From Oscillospiraceae bacterium (GTDB taxonomy: Bacteria > Bacillota > Clostridia > Oscillospirales > Ruminococcaceae), in assembly GCA_017545185.1 (NCBI GenBank), contig JAFWQJ010000073.1:1-64000 (forward strand): 64,000 nucleotides of DNA. Direction: 5' to 3'. Within the stretch, counting starts at the first letter, position 1. Every line of letters begins with the position of its first letter. The notes beneath the pieces were generated by a model. It was given only the letters and a program-made list of their open reading frames with translations. It was not told the origin of the DNA and made no database searches. Below, piece after piece: positions 33,792 through 41,957 of the stretch. A program made the position numbers and the translations under genes.

Positions 33792-34799
33792 ATGCGAATC
33801 ATTCTGGATGCAATGGGCGGAGACAACGCCCCGCTCGCACCGCTCGAGGGTGCTGCAAGAGCCGTACAGGAGCTTGGCGTCGAGGTCACGCTCAGCGGCG
33901 ACGAAAACAAGATCAAGGCACTGGCCGCCGAACACGGCATTTCGCTGGACGGCATCACGTTGCTCCATACCGAGGAGATCATCACCATGGAGGATCAGCC
34001 GACCGATGTCATCAAGGCAAAGAAAAACTGCTCCATGGCAGTCGGTCTGCAGGCGCTTGCCGACGGTCAGGGCGATGCGTTCGTCTCCGCGGGCAACTCC
34101 GGCGCGCTGCTCGTCGGCGCGACTATGATTCCCCGCCGGATCAAGGGCATCAAGCGTGCAGCCATGGCGCCGCTCCTGCCGACCGACAACGGCCACGCGA
34201 TCCTCATGGACGGCGGTGCCAATACCGAATGCAGACCCGAAATGCTCGAGCAGTTCGGCATTATGGGCAGCATCTATATGGAAAAGGTCATGGGGATCCG
34301 GAACCCGAAGGTCGGGCTCATCAACAACGGCTCCGAGGAATGCAAGGGCAGAGAGCTCGAGATCGAGACCTACAAGCTGCTCGAACAGTGTGACATCAAC
34401 TTTATCGGCAATATCGAGGGCAGAGAGGTGCCGACCGGCAAGGCGGATGTGCTCGTCACGGACGGCTTTACCGGCAATATCGTCTTAAAGCTCTACGAGG
34501 GTCTCGGCAAGTTCTTCGCCGCGAAGATCAAGGAAATGTTCTCCGGCGCCGGAAAGATCGGCGCGCTGTTCATGATGGACAAGCTCAGTGCGCTGAAGGA
34601 TTCCTTCGACTACAAGAAGGTCGGCGGCGCGGTGCTGCTCGGCATCTCGAAGCCGGTCATCAAGGCACACGGCAGCTCGAACGGCGAGGCATTCTTCAAT
34701 GCGGTCCGGCAGGCGAAAAACTGCGTGGACGGCAAAATCTGTGAGACGATTTCCGAAGCAGTCGCAGCAAGAAAGGAACAGTCCGGCGGCGCGGAATGA
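33792..34799 (+). CDS. plsX: Phosphate acyltransferase PlsX
   Basis: The 335-residue protein converts acyl-ACP to acyl-phosphate, the acyl donor for PlsY in phospholipid synthesis. It starts MRIILDAMGGDNAPLAPLEG, and carries DAFVSAGNSGALLVGATM, ILMDGGANTECRPEMLEQF, PKVGLINNGSEECKGREL and DVLVTDGFTGNIVLKLYEG. It follows the multi-hairpin element and is 22 bases before rnc. acpP, often between plsX and rnc, is absent here. Confidence 0.96.
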   Translation: MRIILDAMGGDNAPLAPLEGAARAVQELGVEVTLSGDENKIKALAAEHGISLDGITLLHTEEIITMEDQPTDVIKAKKNCSMAVGLQALADGQGDAFVSAGNSGALLVGATMIPRRIKGIKRAAMAPLLPTDNGHAILMDGGANTECRPEMLEQFGIMGSIYMEKVMGIRNPKVGLINNGSEECKGRELEIETYKLLEQCDINFIGNIEGREVPTGKADVLVTDGFTGNIVLKLYEGLGKFFAAKIKEMFSGAGKIGALFMMDKLSALKDSFDYKKVGGAVLLGISKPVIKAHGSSNGEAFFNAVRQAKNCVDGKICETISEAVAARKEQSGGAE

Positions 34800-34821
34800 C
34801 CGCCGGTGAGGAGGCAATCAA

Positions 34822-35514
34822 ATGGGAGCAAAACCGCAGACAGAATTTGAAACAAAAATCGGCTATACGTTCAAGGAACCCGCACTGCTGACAGAAGCAC
34901 TCTGTCATTCGTCCTACGCGAACGAAAAACGCGGGACGCTCCGCTGCAATGAGCGGCTCGAATTTCTAGGCGACAGCGTGCTTTCGATCGTTGTATCCAA
35001 CCACCTGTTCCGGAACTGCACGAATCTGCCGGAGGGCGAGCTGACCAAGATCCGTGCGTCGCTCGTCTGCGAGAAGTCGCTGTTTGAATGGGCAAAGCAG
35101 ATCGCGCTCGGCGATTATCTGCTGCTCGGCCACGGCGAGGATGCGTCCGGCGGCAGAATGCGCCCGTCGATCCTTTCGGATGCATTCGAGGCAGTCATCG
35201 CGGCAATGTTTCTGGACGGCGGCATGGATGCCGTCACGCCGTATATTTTACAGTTCCTGCCGGAGAAGTTTGACCGTCCGTCGGAAGCGTTCCGCGACTA
35301 CAAGACCGTGCTGCAGGAGGTCATCCAGCAGAATCCCGAGGAGCATGTGGAGTATGTGCTCGTCGGCGAGGATGGACCCGACCACGCCAAGCAGTTCCGC
35401 ATGGAGGTGCGCCTCAATTCCAATGTGATCGGCAGGGGCACCGGAAAATCAAAGAAAATTGCGGAGCAGATGGCGGCAAAGGAAGCCCTCATGCTCATGG
35501 GAGAGCAGGTATGA
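34822..35514 (+). CDS. rnc: Ribonuclease III
   Basis: The 230-residue endonuclease cuts double-stranded RNA in rRNA and mRNA processing. The catalytic signature NERLEFLGDSVLSIVVSNHL is near residue 40; the second acidic cluster ILSDAFEAVIAAMFLDGG is near 115. A double-stranded RNA-binding domain (about 155-228; DYKTVLQEVIQQ then GTGKSKKIAEQMAAKEAL) completes it. GTGAGGAGG precedes the ATG. Confidence 0.96.
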   Translation: MGAKPQTEFETKIGYTFKEPALLTEALCHSSYANEKRGTLRCNERLEFLGDSVLSIVVSNHLFRNCTNLPEGELTKIRASLVCEKSLFEWAKQIALGDYLLLGHGEDASGGRMRPSILSDAFEAVIAAMFLDGGMDAVTPYILQFLPEKFDRPSEAFRDYKTVLQEVIQQNPEEHVEYVLVGEDGPDHAKQFRMEVRLNSNVIGRGTGKSKKIAEQMAAKEALMLMGEQV

Positions 35515-36182
35515 AAAAAGGCGGACGCATCGCGCTGACCGCCGGCATTCTGCTGCTTGCCGCATGTATCGCAGTGCCGCATATTTCAACGCAGCATTAT
35601 ATCTGGGCGGGCATCACCGGCGCAGATGGCATGAAAGTGAAGGCCGCGCTGCCTGCTGACGCCGTACAGTGTGCGCTCAGCGGAAACCCGATGATGACCG
35701 GCATGATCATCAGCTTTGTGCTCGCACCGCTGATGTTTGCGTTCAGCGTTTATCTGGCAAAGCATGAGCAGCAAAAGCGCGGCAGATACCGGCGGCTCGG
35801 TCTGCTGACCGCGATCCTTCTCGGGATGCCGGTGCACGAGCTGCTCCACGGTGCCGCGCTGCCTGCAAATGCAGCGGTACGGATCGGCTTCAACAAGGAA
35901 CAGCTCATTGCATTTGCTGCCTCGGACGCGCCGATGAACGCCGCACAGCTCTGCGCACATTTTCTGATGCCGACGCTGCTGCTCGGCATCCTGCCGGTCT
36001 GCATTTCGCTGCTTCTGCGGAAGAAGCATCCGGCGGCGCAGATGTTTTTCCTGTTTTTCGGGATCGGCAGCCTGATCGTAAGTCCGGTTGACTGGGTCGT
36101 GCTGACCGCGATCCTGCGGAGCATTCCGGCGGGTGCGACCGTGCAGATCTCCGAAGCAGTCCCCTATTGGTATATCCGATAA
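35511..36182 (+). CDS. DUF3267-like membrane zincin
   Basis: The 223-residue protein has about five membrane helices and a H-E-x-x-H motif, MPVHELLHGAAL, at about residue 105, as in DUF3267 putative zinc metallopeptidases. PVDWVVLTAIL near the end lies in another helix. The N-terminal helix has a lipoprotein-like Cys (LLLAACIA) but reads as a membrane segment. The substrate is unknown. It overlaps rnc by 4 bases. Confidence 0.7.
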   Translation: MKKGGRIALTAGILLLAACIAVPHISTQHYIWAGITGADGMKVKAALPADAVQCALSGNPMMTGMIISFVLAPLMFAFSVYLAKHEQQKRGRYRRLGLLTAILLGMPVHELLHGAALPANAAVRIGFNKEQLIAFAASDAPMNAAQLCAHFLMPTLLLGILPVCISLLLRKKHPAAQMFFLFFGIGSLIVSPVDWVVLTAILRSIPAGATVQISEAVPYWYIR

Positions 36183-36203
36183 CAAACACGCAGGAGGTGC
36201 CCG

Positions 36204-36686
36204 ATGAGAAGAAACGACCGCGAGATCACCGACAAGGAGGCGATCGCCGCATTTCTCTCCGCAGAGCAGATTCTGCGTGTTGCGTTTTATGATGACGGCG
36301 ACATTTACATTGTGCCGGTCAATTACGGATACTGCGAAGAAAACGGCCGCATCTGCTTTTATTTTCACGGTGCAAAGGCCGGAAGAAAATATACGCTGGC
36401 GCAGAAAAAACCGCGCGTCGGATTTGAGATCGACGGCGGATACGCGCTGCTCCCGGCGGAGACCGGCTGCGGACATTCCGCGAAATACCAAAGCGTGATC
36501 GGAAACGGCACGCTGCAGACCGTGACCGACCCGGACGAGCGCATGAAGGGCTTTGCCTGCATCATGAAGCAGGCGACCGGAAAAGCGGAATGGGAATACA
36601 GCCCGGCGGTGCTGGAAAAAACGGCCGTGTTCCGGCTGGATGCGGAGCATCTCACCTGCAAAGCCAAAAGCGGATCACCTGAATGA
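36204..36686 (+). CDS. Pyridoxamine 5'-phosphate oxidase-like flavoprotein (NimA-type)
   Basis: The 160-residue split-barrel protein has the features of the FMN-binding NimA/YwrF-like group: EITDKEAIAAFLSAEQILRV at the start, IYIVPVNYGYCEENGRICFY (flavin-facing strands), FHGAKAGRKYTL, and VGFEIDGGYAL followed by GCGHSAKYQSVIGNGTLQ. Such proteins reduce nitro compounds or bind heme or flavin; the substrate is not evident. AGGAGG precedes the ATG. Confidence 0.85.
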   Translation: MRRNDREITDKEAIAAFLSAEQILRVAFYDDGDIYIVPVNYGYCEENGRICFYFHGAKAGRKYTLAQKKPRVGFEIDGGYALLPAETGCGHSAKYQSVIGNGTLQTVTDPDERMKGFACIMKQATGKAEWEYSPAVLEKTAVFRLDAEHLTCKAKSGSPE

Positions 36687-36713
36687 CAATCGCTTAACTG
36701 TGCCTCAAAAATA

Positions 36714-36926
36714 AAGTTTTTGGTCGAGCTTTTTTCAAAAAGCTCGCGGGACGAGGGCGGCGCCCTCGTCGCTTGCCGCAGCGAGCGAAATACCCCTGCG
36801 TGCAAGAGCTCGGCGGGCTTGGGGACCTCACGTTTGCCGAAGGCAAACTGGCACAGTTTCGCTTCGCGAAACATGGGCGATCAGAGATCCCCATTCCAAA
36901 TAGCATCCGCAAAGCGGATACCTTTT
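36714..36926 (+). ncRNA. Multi-hairpin repeat element, copy B (upstream of polC)
   Basis: Same order of modules as the copy before plsX: CGAGCTTTTT/AAAAAGCTCG (36725-36746), GACGAGGGC-GGC-GCCCTCGTC (36750-36770), a CCGCAG-loop hairpin (TCGCT/AGCGA), the conserved CCCCTGCGTGCAAG, two inserted hairpins (GTTTGCC/GGCAAAC and GTTTCGC/GCGAAAC), CCCCATTC, and the last hairpin ATCCGC-AAA-GCGGAT (36905-36919) followed by TTTT. Stem bases differ from copy A in pairs, keeping the helices. It ends 41 bases before the polC ATG. Confidence 0.5.
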
Positions 36927-36967
36927 CGTAGCTGATGATTTGATTGCAAGCAAAGGAATGATATCAC

Positions 36968-39900
36968 ATGCAGACACTGCGTGAATTTTTGCGTGAATAC
37001 GCAGCAAAGCTGCCGGGGAACGTGCTGGACGGCAAGATCCGGCGCGTTCTTTCCAACAAAAGCAGGAGCCGGCTGTTCTTTGAAACCGAATATCCGGCAC
37101 CGCTGCCGTTTGCACAGCTCTCCGAAACCGAAAACGAGCTCGCGAGCCGGCTGGAGGTCGAAGCCTGCAGAATCCTCTGCCGCTACCCCGCCGAATGCTT
37201 TTCCGCGGAGGTGCTGCCGGAGCTGTTCCTGACCCTGCGCCGCGAGATCCCGATGATCAACGGATTTCTGGAGGACGCGGGGCTTTCGCTGCATGACGGC
37301 ATTCTTGAGATCGAGTTAAAGCACGGCGGTGCGGATATCCTTGAGCAGACCCGTTTCCGCGAGGAGCTCGCCCGCGCCGTGCATACGATGTTTTCCGTGC
37401 CGCTGACCGTACAGTTTGCGGGTTCGCATCTGCATGTGACCGCCGAGGAGCAGGCACAGATGCAGTCCGATGTGCTGGCCTCGCTGCCGGAGGACCGCTG
37501 GATCCCGCCGGAGCCGCAGCAGACCTCCGACGCACCGGTCTTTTCCGCGCTGACGCAGCTCACGCCCGACGCCGAGCCGGTTCAGCCGGAGCGTCCCGAC
37601 AAGGAGTCGCTCAATGTCCTTTACGGCAGAGCGATCAAGGAAAAGCCGCTTGCGATCAGCAACATCGTGCAGCAGCTCGGCAGGGGCATGGACGGCAAGG
37701 CCAAAAAATTCGCGTTCACCTGCGAGGTCTTTGCAAAGCCGGAATCACGCGTGCTCAAAAGCGGCAAGACTTTGCTGACCTTCCCCGTCACCGACTACAC
37801 CGGCAGCCTGCTCGTCAAAATGTTCCTCGATGAGCAGAAGCTTGCGGATTTCCAGGTCGGCGACCTGAAAAAAGGCACCGCGCTGATGATCTTCGGCACG
37901 GTCGAATACGACGACTATGACCACGATATCTGCGTCAAGCCGAACGCGATCAACAGCTACAAGCCGGAGCGCCGCACCGATGACGCGCCGGTCAAGCGCG
38001 TGGAGCTGCATCTGCATACGAATATGTCCGCAATGGACGCCGTGACCTCTGCGGAGGCGCTCTGCAACCGGGCGCATGACTGGGGTCACCGCGCGATCGC
38101 GATCACTGACCACGGCGTCGTGCAGGCGTTCCCCGAGGCGATGAACGCGACCGCGAAATGGAAGGATTTTCGCGTGATCTACGGCTGCGAAGCCTATGTC
38201 GTCAACGACCTCAACAAGCTCTGCGTCATTGACAGCGACGACCCGCGTACCCCGCAGGACGAGGTCATCGTGTTCGACGTTGAGACGACCGGCCTTTCCC
38301 CGAAGCATGACCGCCTGACCGAGATCGGCGCGGTCAAGATCCGCGGAATGCGCATCATCGACAGCTTCGATACCTTTGTCAATCCGGAGCGGGATATCCC
38401 GCAGAACATTCAGGAGCTGACGCATATCACGCCGGACATGGTCGCGGACGCCCCGAAGGAAAAAGAGGCTGTCGAGCAGTTCTTCGCGTTCTGCGGCGAA
38501 AACCCGGTGCTGATCGCGCACAATGCATCCTTTGACACCTCGTTTATCCGCGCGGTCTTTGCGCGGCACGGAAACAGCCGGCCGTTCGTCACCGTGGATA
38601 CGGTCATCATGTCCCGCGCCGTGCTGCCCGAGCTCGGACGGCATAAGCTGGACACGATCGCGAAGCACTTAAAGCTCGGCAAATTCGAGCATCACCGCGC
38701 CGCGGATGACGCCTACATGCTCGCGAAAATTTACCTGACGCTCATGGAGCGCATCATCAATGAGCGCGGGCTCGAAACGCTCGGCGGACTGAACACCGTT
38801 CTGCCGGAAATCGACCCGAAAAAGCTGAAATCCTATCACCAGATCATCCTCGCGAAGAACCAGACCGGCATCAAGAATCTCTACCGGCTGGTGTCGTATT
38901 CGCAGCTCGATTATTTCTATAAAAAGCCGCTGATCCCGAAGTCGCTGCTCATCAAGCATCATGAGGGACTGCTCTACGGCAGCGCCTGTGAAGCGGGAGA
39001 GCTGTTCTCCGCGCTCGTTGAGGGCAAGCCGGAAGCGGAACTCGATGAGCTCGCAAAATTCTACGATTATCTCGAGATCCAGCCGATCGCGAACAATGCC
39101 TTCATGCTCCGCAGCGAGCACTACCCCGCGCAGACCGAAGAAGATCTGCGGAATCTGAACCGCCGGATCCTCGAGATCGGCGACCGCAACGGCATTCCGG
39201 TCGTTGCGACCTGCGACGTCCACTTCATGGACGAGAAGGACGGCATTTACCGCGAGATCCTGCAATCCGGCATGGGCTTTGACGATGCAGGCAGACAGGC
39301 TCCGCTGTATTTCCGGACAACGGACGAAATGCTCGAGGAGTTTGACTATCTCGGCTCCGAGCGCGCATTCGAGGTCGTTGTCACGAACACGAACATGATC
39401 GCGGACAAGATCGACCGCTGCCACGCGATCCCGAAGGGCACGTTTACGCCCTCGATCCCCGGCGCGGAGGAGGATCTCATCCGCATCACGACCGACAAGG
39501 CCAAGAGCATTTACGGCGACCCGCTGCCGGAGCTCGTCCAAAAACGGCTTGACCGCGAGCTCGATTCGATCTGCCGCCACGGCTTCTCCGTGCTGTACAT
39601 GATCGCGCAGAAGCTTGTCGCGAACTCCGAGAAGCACGGCTATCTCGTCGGCTCCAGAGGTTCGGTCGGCTCGTCCTTTGTCGCGTCCATGGCGGGCATC
39701 TCCGAGGTCAATCCCCTCGTTCCGCATTATGTCTGCCCGGAATGCAAATACGCCGAATTTATCACGGACGGCTCGGTCGGCTCCGGCTTTGACCTTCCGC
39801 CGAAGAACTGTCCGAACTGCGGCACCGATATGAAGCGCGACGGTCACGATATCCCGTTCGAGACCTTCCTCGGCTTCGACGGCGACAAGGCGCCGGATAT

Positions 39901-41335
39901 CGACCAGAATTTTTCCAGTGAATATCAGTCCGAATCGCACCGCTATACCGAGGAGCTGTTCGGCAGAGCAAACGTGTTCAAGGCGGGCACGATCTCCGGC
40001 GTGCAGGACAAGATCGCATACGGCTATGTCAAGCACTATCTTGAGGACTGCGGCCTGACCGTCAACAACAGCGAGGTCAACCGGCTGGTCGCGGGCTGCG
40101 TCGGCGTCAAAAAGACGACGGGTCAGCACCCGGGCGGCATGGTCGTTGTGCCGGAGGACTTCGATATCTTCGATTTTACGCCGGTGCAGCAGCCGGGTGA
40201 ACCGAGCGAGGCCGACGATTCCGATATGATCATCACGACGCACTTCGACTTCCACAAGCTGCATGATACGATCCTCAAGCTTGACGAGCTCGGCCACGTT
40301 GTCCCGACGCTCTACAAGCATCTCGAAGACCTGACCGGCATGAAGATCGCGGATGTCCCGACGACCGACCCGAAGGTCTTTCAGATGTGCACGGACTGCT
40401 CCGTGCTCGGCGTCACGGAGGAGGAGATCTTCTGCCCGACCGGCTCGCTCGGCATTCCGGAAATGGGCACGAACTTCACGATCGGTATGCTGCTGGACGC
40501 AAAACCGAAGCTCTTTTCCGACTTTCTGCAGATCTCGGGTCTGTCACACGGTACGGATGTGTGGCTCGGCAATGCAAAGGATCTGATCGCGGACGGCACC
40601 TGCACGATCTCCGACGTCATCGGTACCCGTGACTCGATCATGACCTATCTGCTCTATCATGATGTGGAGCCGAAGCAGGCGTTCCAGATCATGGAGGATA
40701 CCCGTAAGGGCAAGGCACCCAAGACCTTCTCGCCGGAGCGCATCCAGATGCTGCTCGACCACAATGTCCCGCAGTGGTATATCGACTCCTGCCTGAAGAT
40801 CAAGTATATGTTCCCGAAAGCGCACGCGGCGGCGTATGTCACCGCTGCGATCAAGCTGGGCTGGTTCAAGCTGTACAAGCCGCTGGAATACTACGCGACG
40901 TACTTCTCCGTGCGCGGCGGCGACTTTGACGCTGCCCTCGCGGTCGAAGGCGTGGACGCGGTGCGCAATAAGATTCAGGAGCTGAACGCCAAGGGCAAGG
41001 AACGCTCCAAAAAGGAAGGCGACCTGCGCGATATCCTGCTGATCGTCAATGAGATGATGTCCAGAGGCTACTTCTTCCTGCCGGTTGACCTGAAACGCTC
41101 GCATTCCCGCGATTATCTGATCGAGGACGGCAGACTGCGCATCCCGTTTGCCGCGATCGACGGCATCGGCGAAAAGGCGGCGGACAAGCTTTACGAGACC
41201 GCACAGAACGGCGATTATATCTCCGTGGACGAGTTCCAGCAGCTTTCCGGCGCGTCAAAAGCGACAATTGATGCACTCGATGCGCTCGGGGCTCTGGGGA
41301 ATCTTCCGAAATCCAATCAGCTTTCGCTGTTCTGA
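36968..41335 (+). CDS. polC: DNA polymerase III PolC
   Basis: This 1455-residue Gram-positive replicative polymerase has, in order, an N-terminal domain (1-225), an OB fold (about 226-335), a PHP domain (VELHLHTNMSAMDAV, about 340, and later parts), an inserted DEDDh 3'-5' exonuclease (VIVFDVETTGLSPKHDRLTE, about 430-595; HNASFDTSFI; HHRAADDAYML) and the C-family polymerase core. The core shows GSRGSVGSSFVASMAGISEV, a zinc-binding CPEC...CPNCG, KAPDIDQNFSSEYQ with catalytic Asp residues, TGQHPGGMVVVPEDF and KAHAAAYVTAAIKLGWFK, and ends QLSLF. It follows the multi-hairpin element. Confidence 0.97.
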   Translation: MQTLREFLREYAAKLPGNVLDGKIRRVLSNKSRSRLFFETEYPAPLPFAQLSETENELASRLEVEACRILCRYPAECFSAEVLPELFLTLRREIPMINGFLEDAGLSLHDGILEIELKHGGADILEQTRFREELARAVHTMFSVPLTVQFAGSHLHVTAEEQAQMQSDVLASLPEDRWIPPEPQQTSDAPVFSALTQLTPDAEPVQPERPDKESLNVLYGRAIKEKPLAISNIVQQLGRGMDGKAKKFAFTCEVFAKPESRVLKSGKTLLTFPVTDYTGSLLVKMFLDEQKLADFQVGDLKKGTALMIFGTVEYDDYDHDICVKPNAINSYKPERRTDDAPVKRVELHLHTNMSAMDAVTSAEALCNRAHDWGHRAIAITDHGVVQAFPEAMNATAKWKDFRVIYGCEAYVVNDLNKLCVIDSDDPRTPQDEVIVFDVETTGLSPKHDRLTEIGAVKIRGMRIIDSFDTFVNPERDIPQNIQELTHITPDMVADAPKEKEAVEQFFAFCGENPVLIAHNASFDTSFIRAVFARHGNSRPFVTVDTVIMSRAVLPELGRHKLDTIAKHLKLGKFEHHRAADDAYMLAKIYLTLMERIINERGLETLGGLNTVLPEIDPKKLKSYHQIILAKNQTGIKNLYRLVSYSQLDYFYKKPLIPKSLLIKHHEGLLYGSACEAGELFSALVEGKPEAELDELAKFYDYLEIQPIANNAFMLRSEHYPAQTEEDLRNLNRRILEIGDRNGIPVVATCDVHFMDEKDGIYREILQSGMGFDDAGRQAPLYFRTTDEMLEEFDYLGSERAFEVVVTNTNMIADKIDRCHAIPKGTFTPSIPGAEEDLIRITTDKAKSIYGDPLPELVQKRLDRELDSICRHGFSVLYMIAQKLVANSEKHGYLVGSRGSVGSSFVASMAGISEVNPLVPHYVCPECKYAEFITDGSVGSGFDLPPKNCPNCGTDMKRDGHDIPFETFLGFDGDKAPDIDQNFSSEYQSESHRYTEELFGRANVFKAGTISGVQDKIAYGYVKHYLEDCGLTVNNSEVNRLVAGCVGVKKTTGQHPGGMVVVPEDFDIFDFTPVQQPGEPSEADDSDMIITTHFDFHKLHDTILKLDELGHVVPTLYKHLEDLTGMKIADVPTTDPKVFQMCTDCSVLGVTEEEIFCPTGSLGIPEMGTNFTIGMLLDAKPKLFSDFLQISGLSHGTDVWLGNAKDLIADGTCTISDVIGTRDSIMTYLLYHDVEPKQAFQIMEDTRKGKAPKTFSPERIQMLLDHNVPQWYIDSCLKIKYMFPKAHAAAYVTAAIKLGWFKLYKPLEYYATYFSVRGGDFDAALAVEGVDAVRNKIQELNAKGKERSKKEGDLRDILLIVNEMMSRGYFFLPVDLKRSHSRDYLIEDGRLRIPFAAIDGIGEKAADKLYETAQNGDYISVDEFQQLSGASKATIDALDALGALGNLPKSNQLSLF

Positions 41336-41359
41336 GCCGGCAGGGCCGGCAGCCGTTTT
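41336..41359 (+). terminator. Hairpin after polC
   Basis: GCCGGC (41336-41341), AGG-G loop, GCCGGC (41345-41350) forms a 6-bp hairpin followed by AGCCGTTTT. It is a weak terminator candidate. Confidence 0.45.
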
Positions 41360-41423
41360 GCTCCGCCTTTTCTGCGCCTGACCGGCTGAACAATTCGCCG
41401 CTTTTCCAAATCGAAAAGCACTG

Positions 41424-41510
41424 TTCCGGCCGCAAAAGCGACAATAGATATACATGATATGTCCGTGGCTTTGGGGAATCTTCCGAAATCTCATTTGCTT
41501 TCGCAGTTTT
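41424..41510 (+). repeat. Degenerate duplicate of the 3' end of polC
   Basis: This segment repeats about 85 bases of the polC end (41245-41332). It shares TTCCGGC, AAAAGCGACAAT and an identical 19-mer (41295-41313 and 41472-41490; TGGGGAATCTTCCGAAATC), then GCTTTCGC. The frame is broken by stops, so it is a non-coding relic lying directly before the his promoter. Confidence 0.8.
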
Positions 41511-41513
41511 CCC

Positions 41514-41542
41514 TTGACTTTTTCATGATATTATGGTATCAT
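41514..41542 (+). promoter_or_regulatory. hisZ: Promoter for the his operon
   Basis: TTGACT (41514-41519), 17 bases, TATCAT (41537-41542). After it come short repeated ACTAT units and the palindrome TTAGC-AA-GCTAA (around 41560-41572), which may be an operator. The leader to hisZ is about 410 bases. Confidence 0.65.
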
Positions 41543-41571
41543 ACTATCATGTTACTATGTTAGCAAGCTAA

Positions 41572-41955
41572 AGCGGCGCAGAGCCCGCGCCGGCGATTCC
41601 CTCCGGGGGCAGTTAGCGAAGCTCTCCCCGGCAGCGTAATGCACGCCGCGGGGCGGCTTCTTCGGCGTTACCACTCCCAATGCTGAAGCACGCCACAAGC
41701 ATACCGGGATTCTTTATTATAGTAAATAGTGAATAGTGAAAAGTATGATACGTGCAGTTCACCATTACGATTCACTGCACCCCATAACCCAAAGAAGCAC
41801 CTATGAACAAGTATGACCGCAGCGCGGAGCCCGCGCGGGCATTTCCTGAAGCCCGCCGGATTCGCCCGGAGCAGTCATTCTCTGTTATTCTTTTCAGGCA
41901 CATAATCGGAGTACAGCACTCCGTTTTCAACCAGCAACCTCAGCCAAAGGAGTCT
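41572..41955 (+). repeat. Repeat-rich leader of hisZ with a duplicated start region
   Basis: No gene is supported in this stretch. It contains a relic of the pyrH-array core (41574-41600, GGCGCAGAGCCCGCGC), a 19-base sequence shared with 33441-33459 (41643-41661), and TAGTGAATAGTGAA-type simple repeats near 41725. At 41803-41820 there is a near copy of the hisZ start (ATGAACAAGTATGACCGC against ATGAACAAATATGACCGC at 41958). Directly after that decoy start comes a second array core (41819-41851, one mismatch over 33 bases to 24646-24678). Confidence 0.75.
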
Positions 41956-41957
41956 TT

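Noticed and set aside
38669-40321. A 550-codon minus-strand open frame
   Set aside because: It is antisense to the polymerase core of polC, which shows all catalytic motifs; no ribosome binding site.
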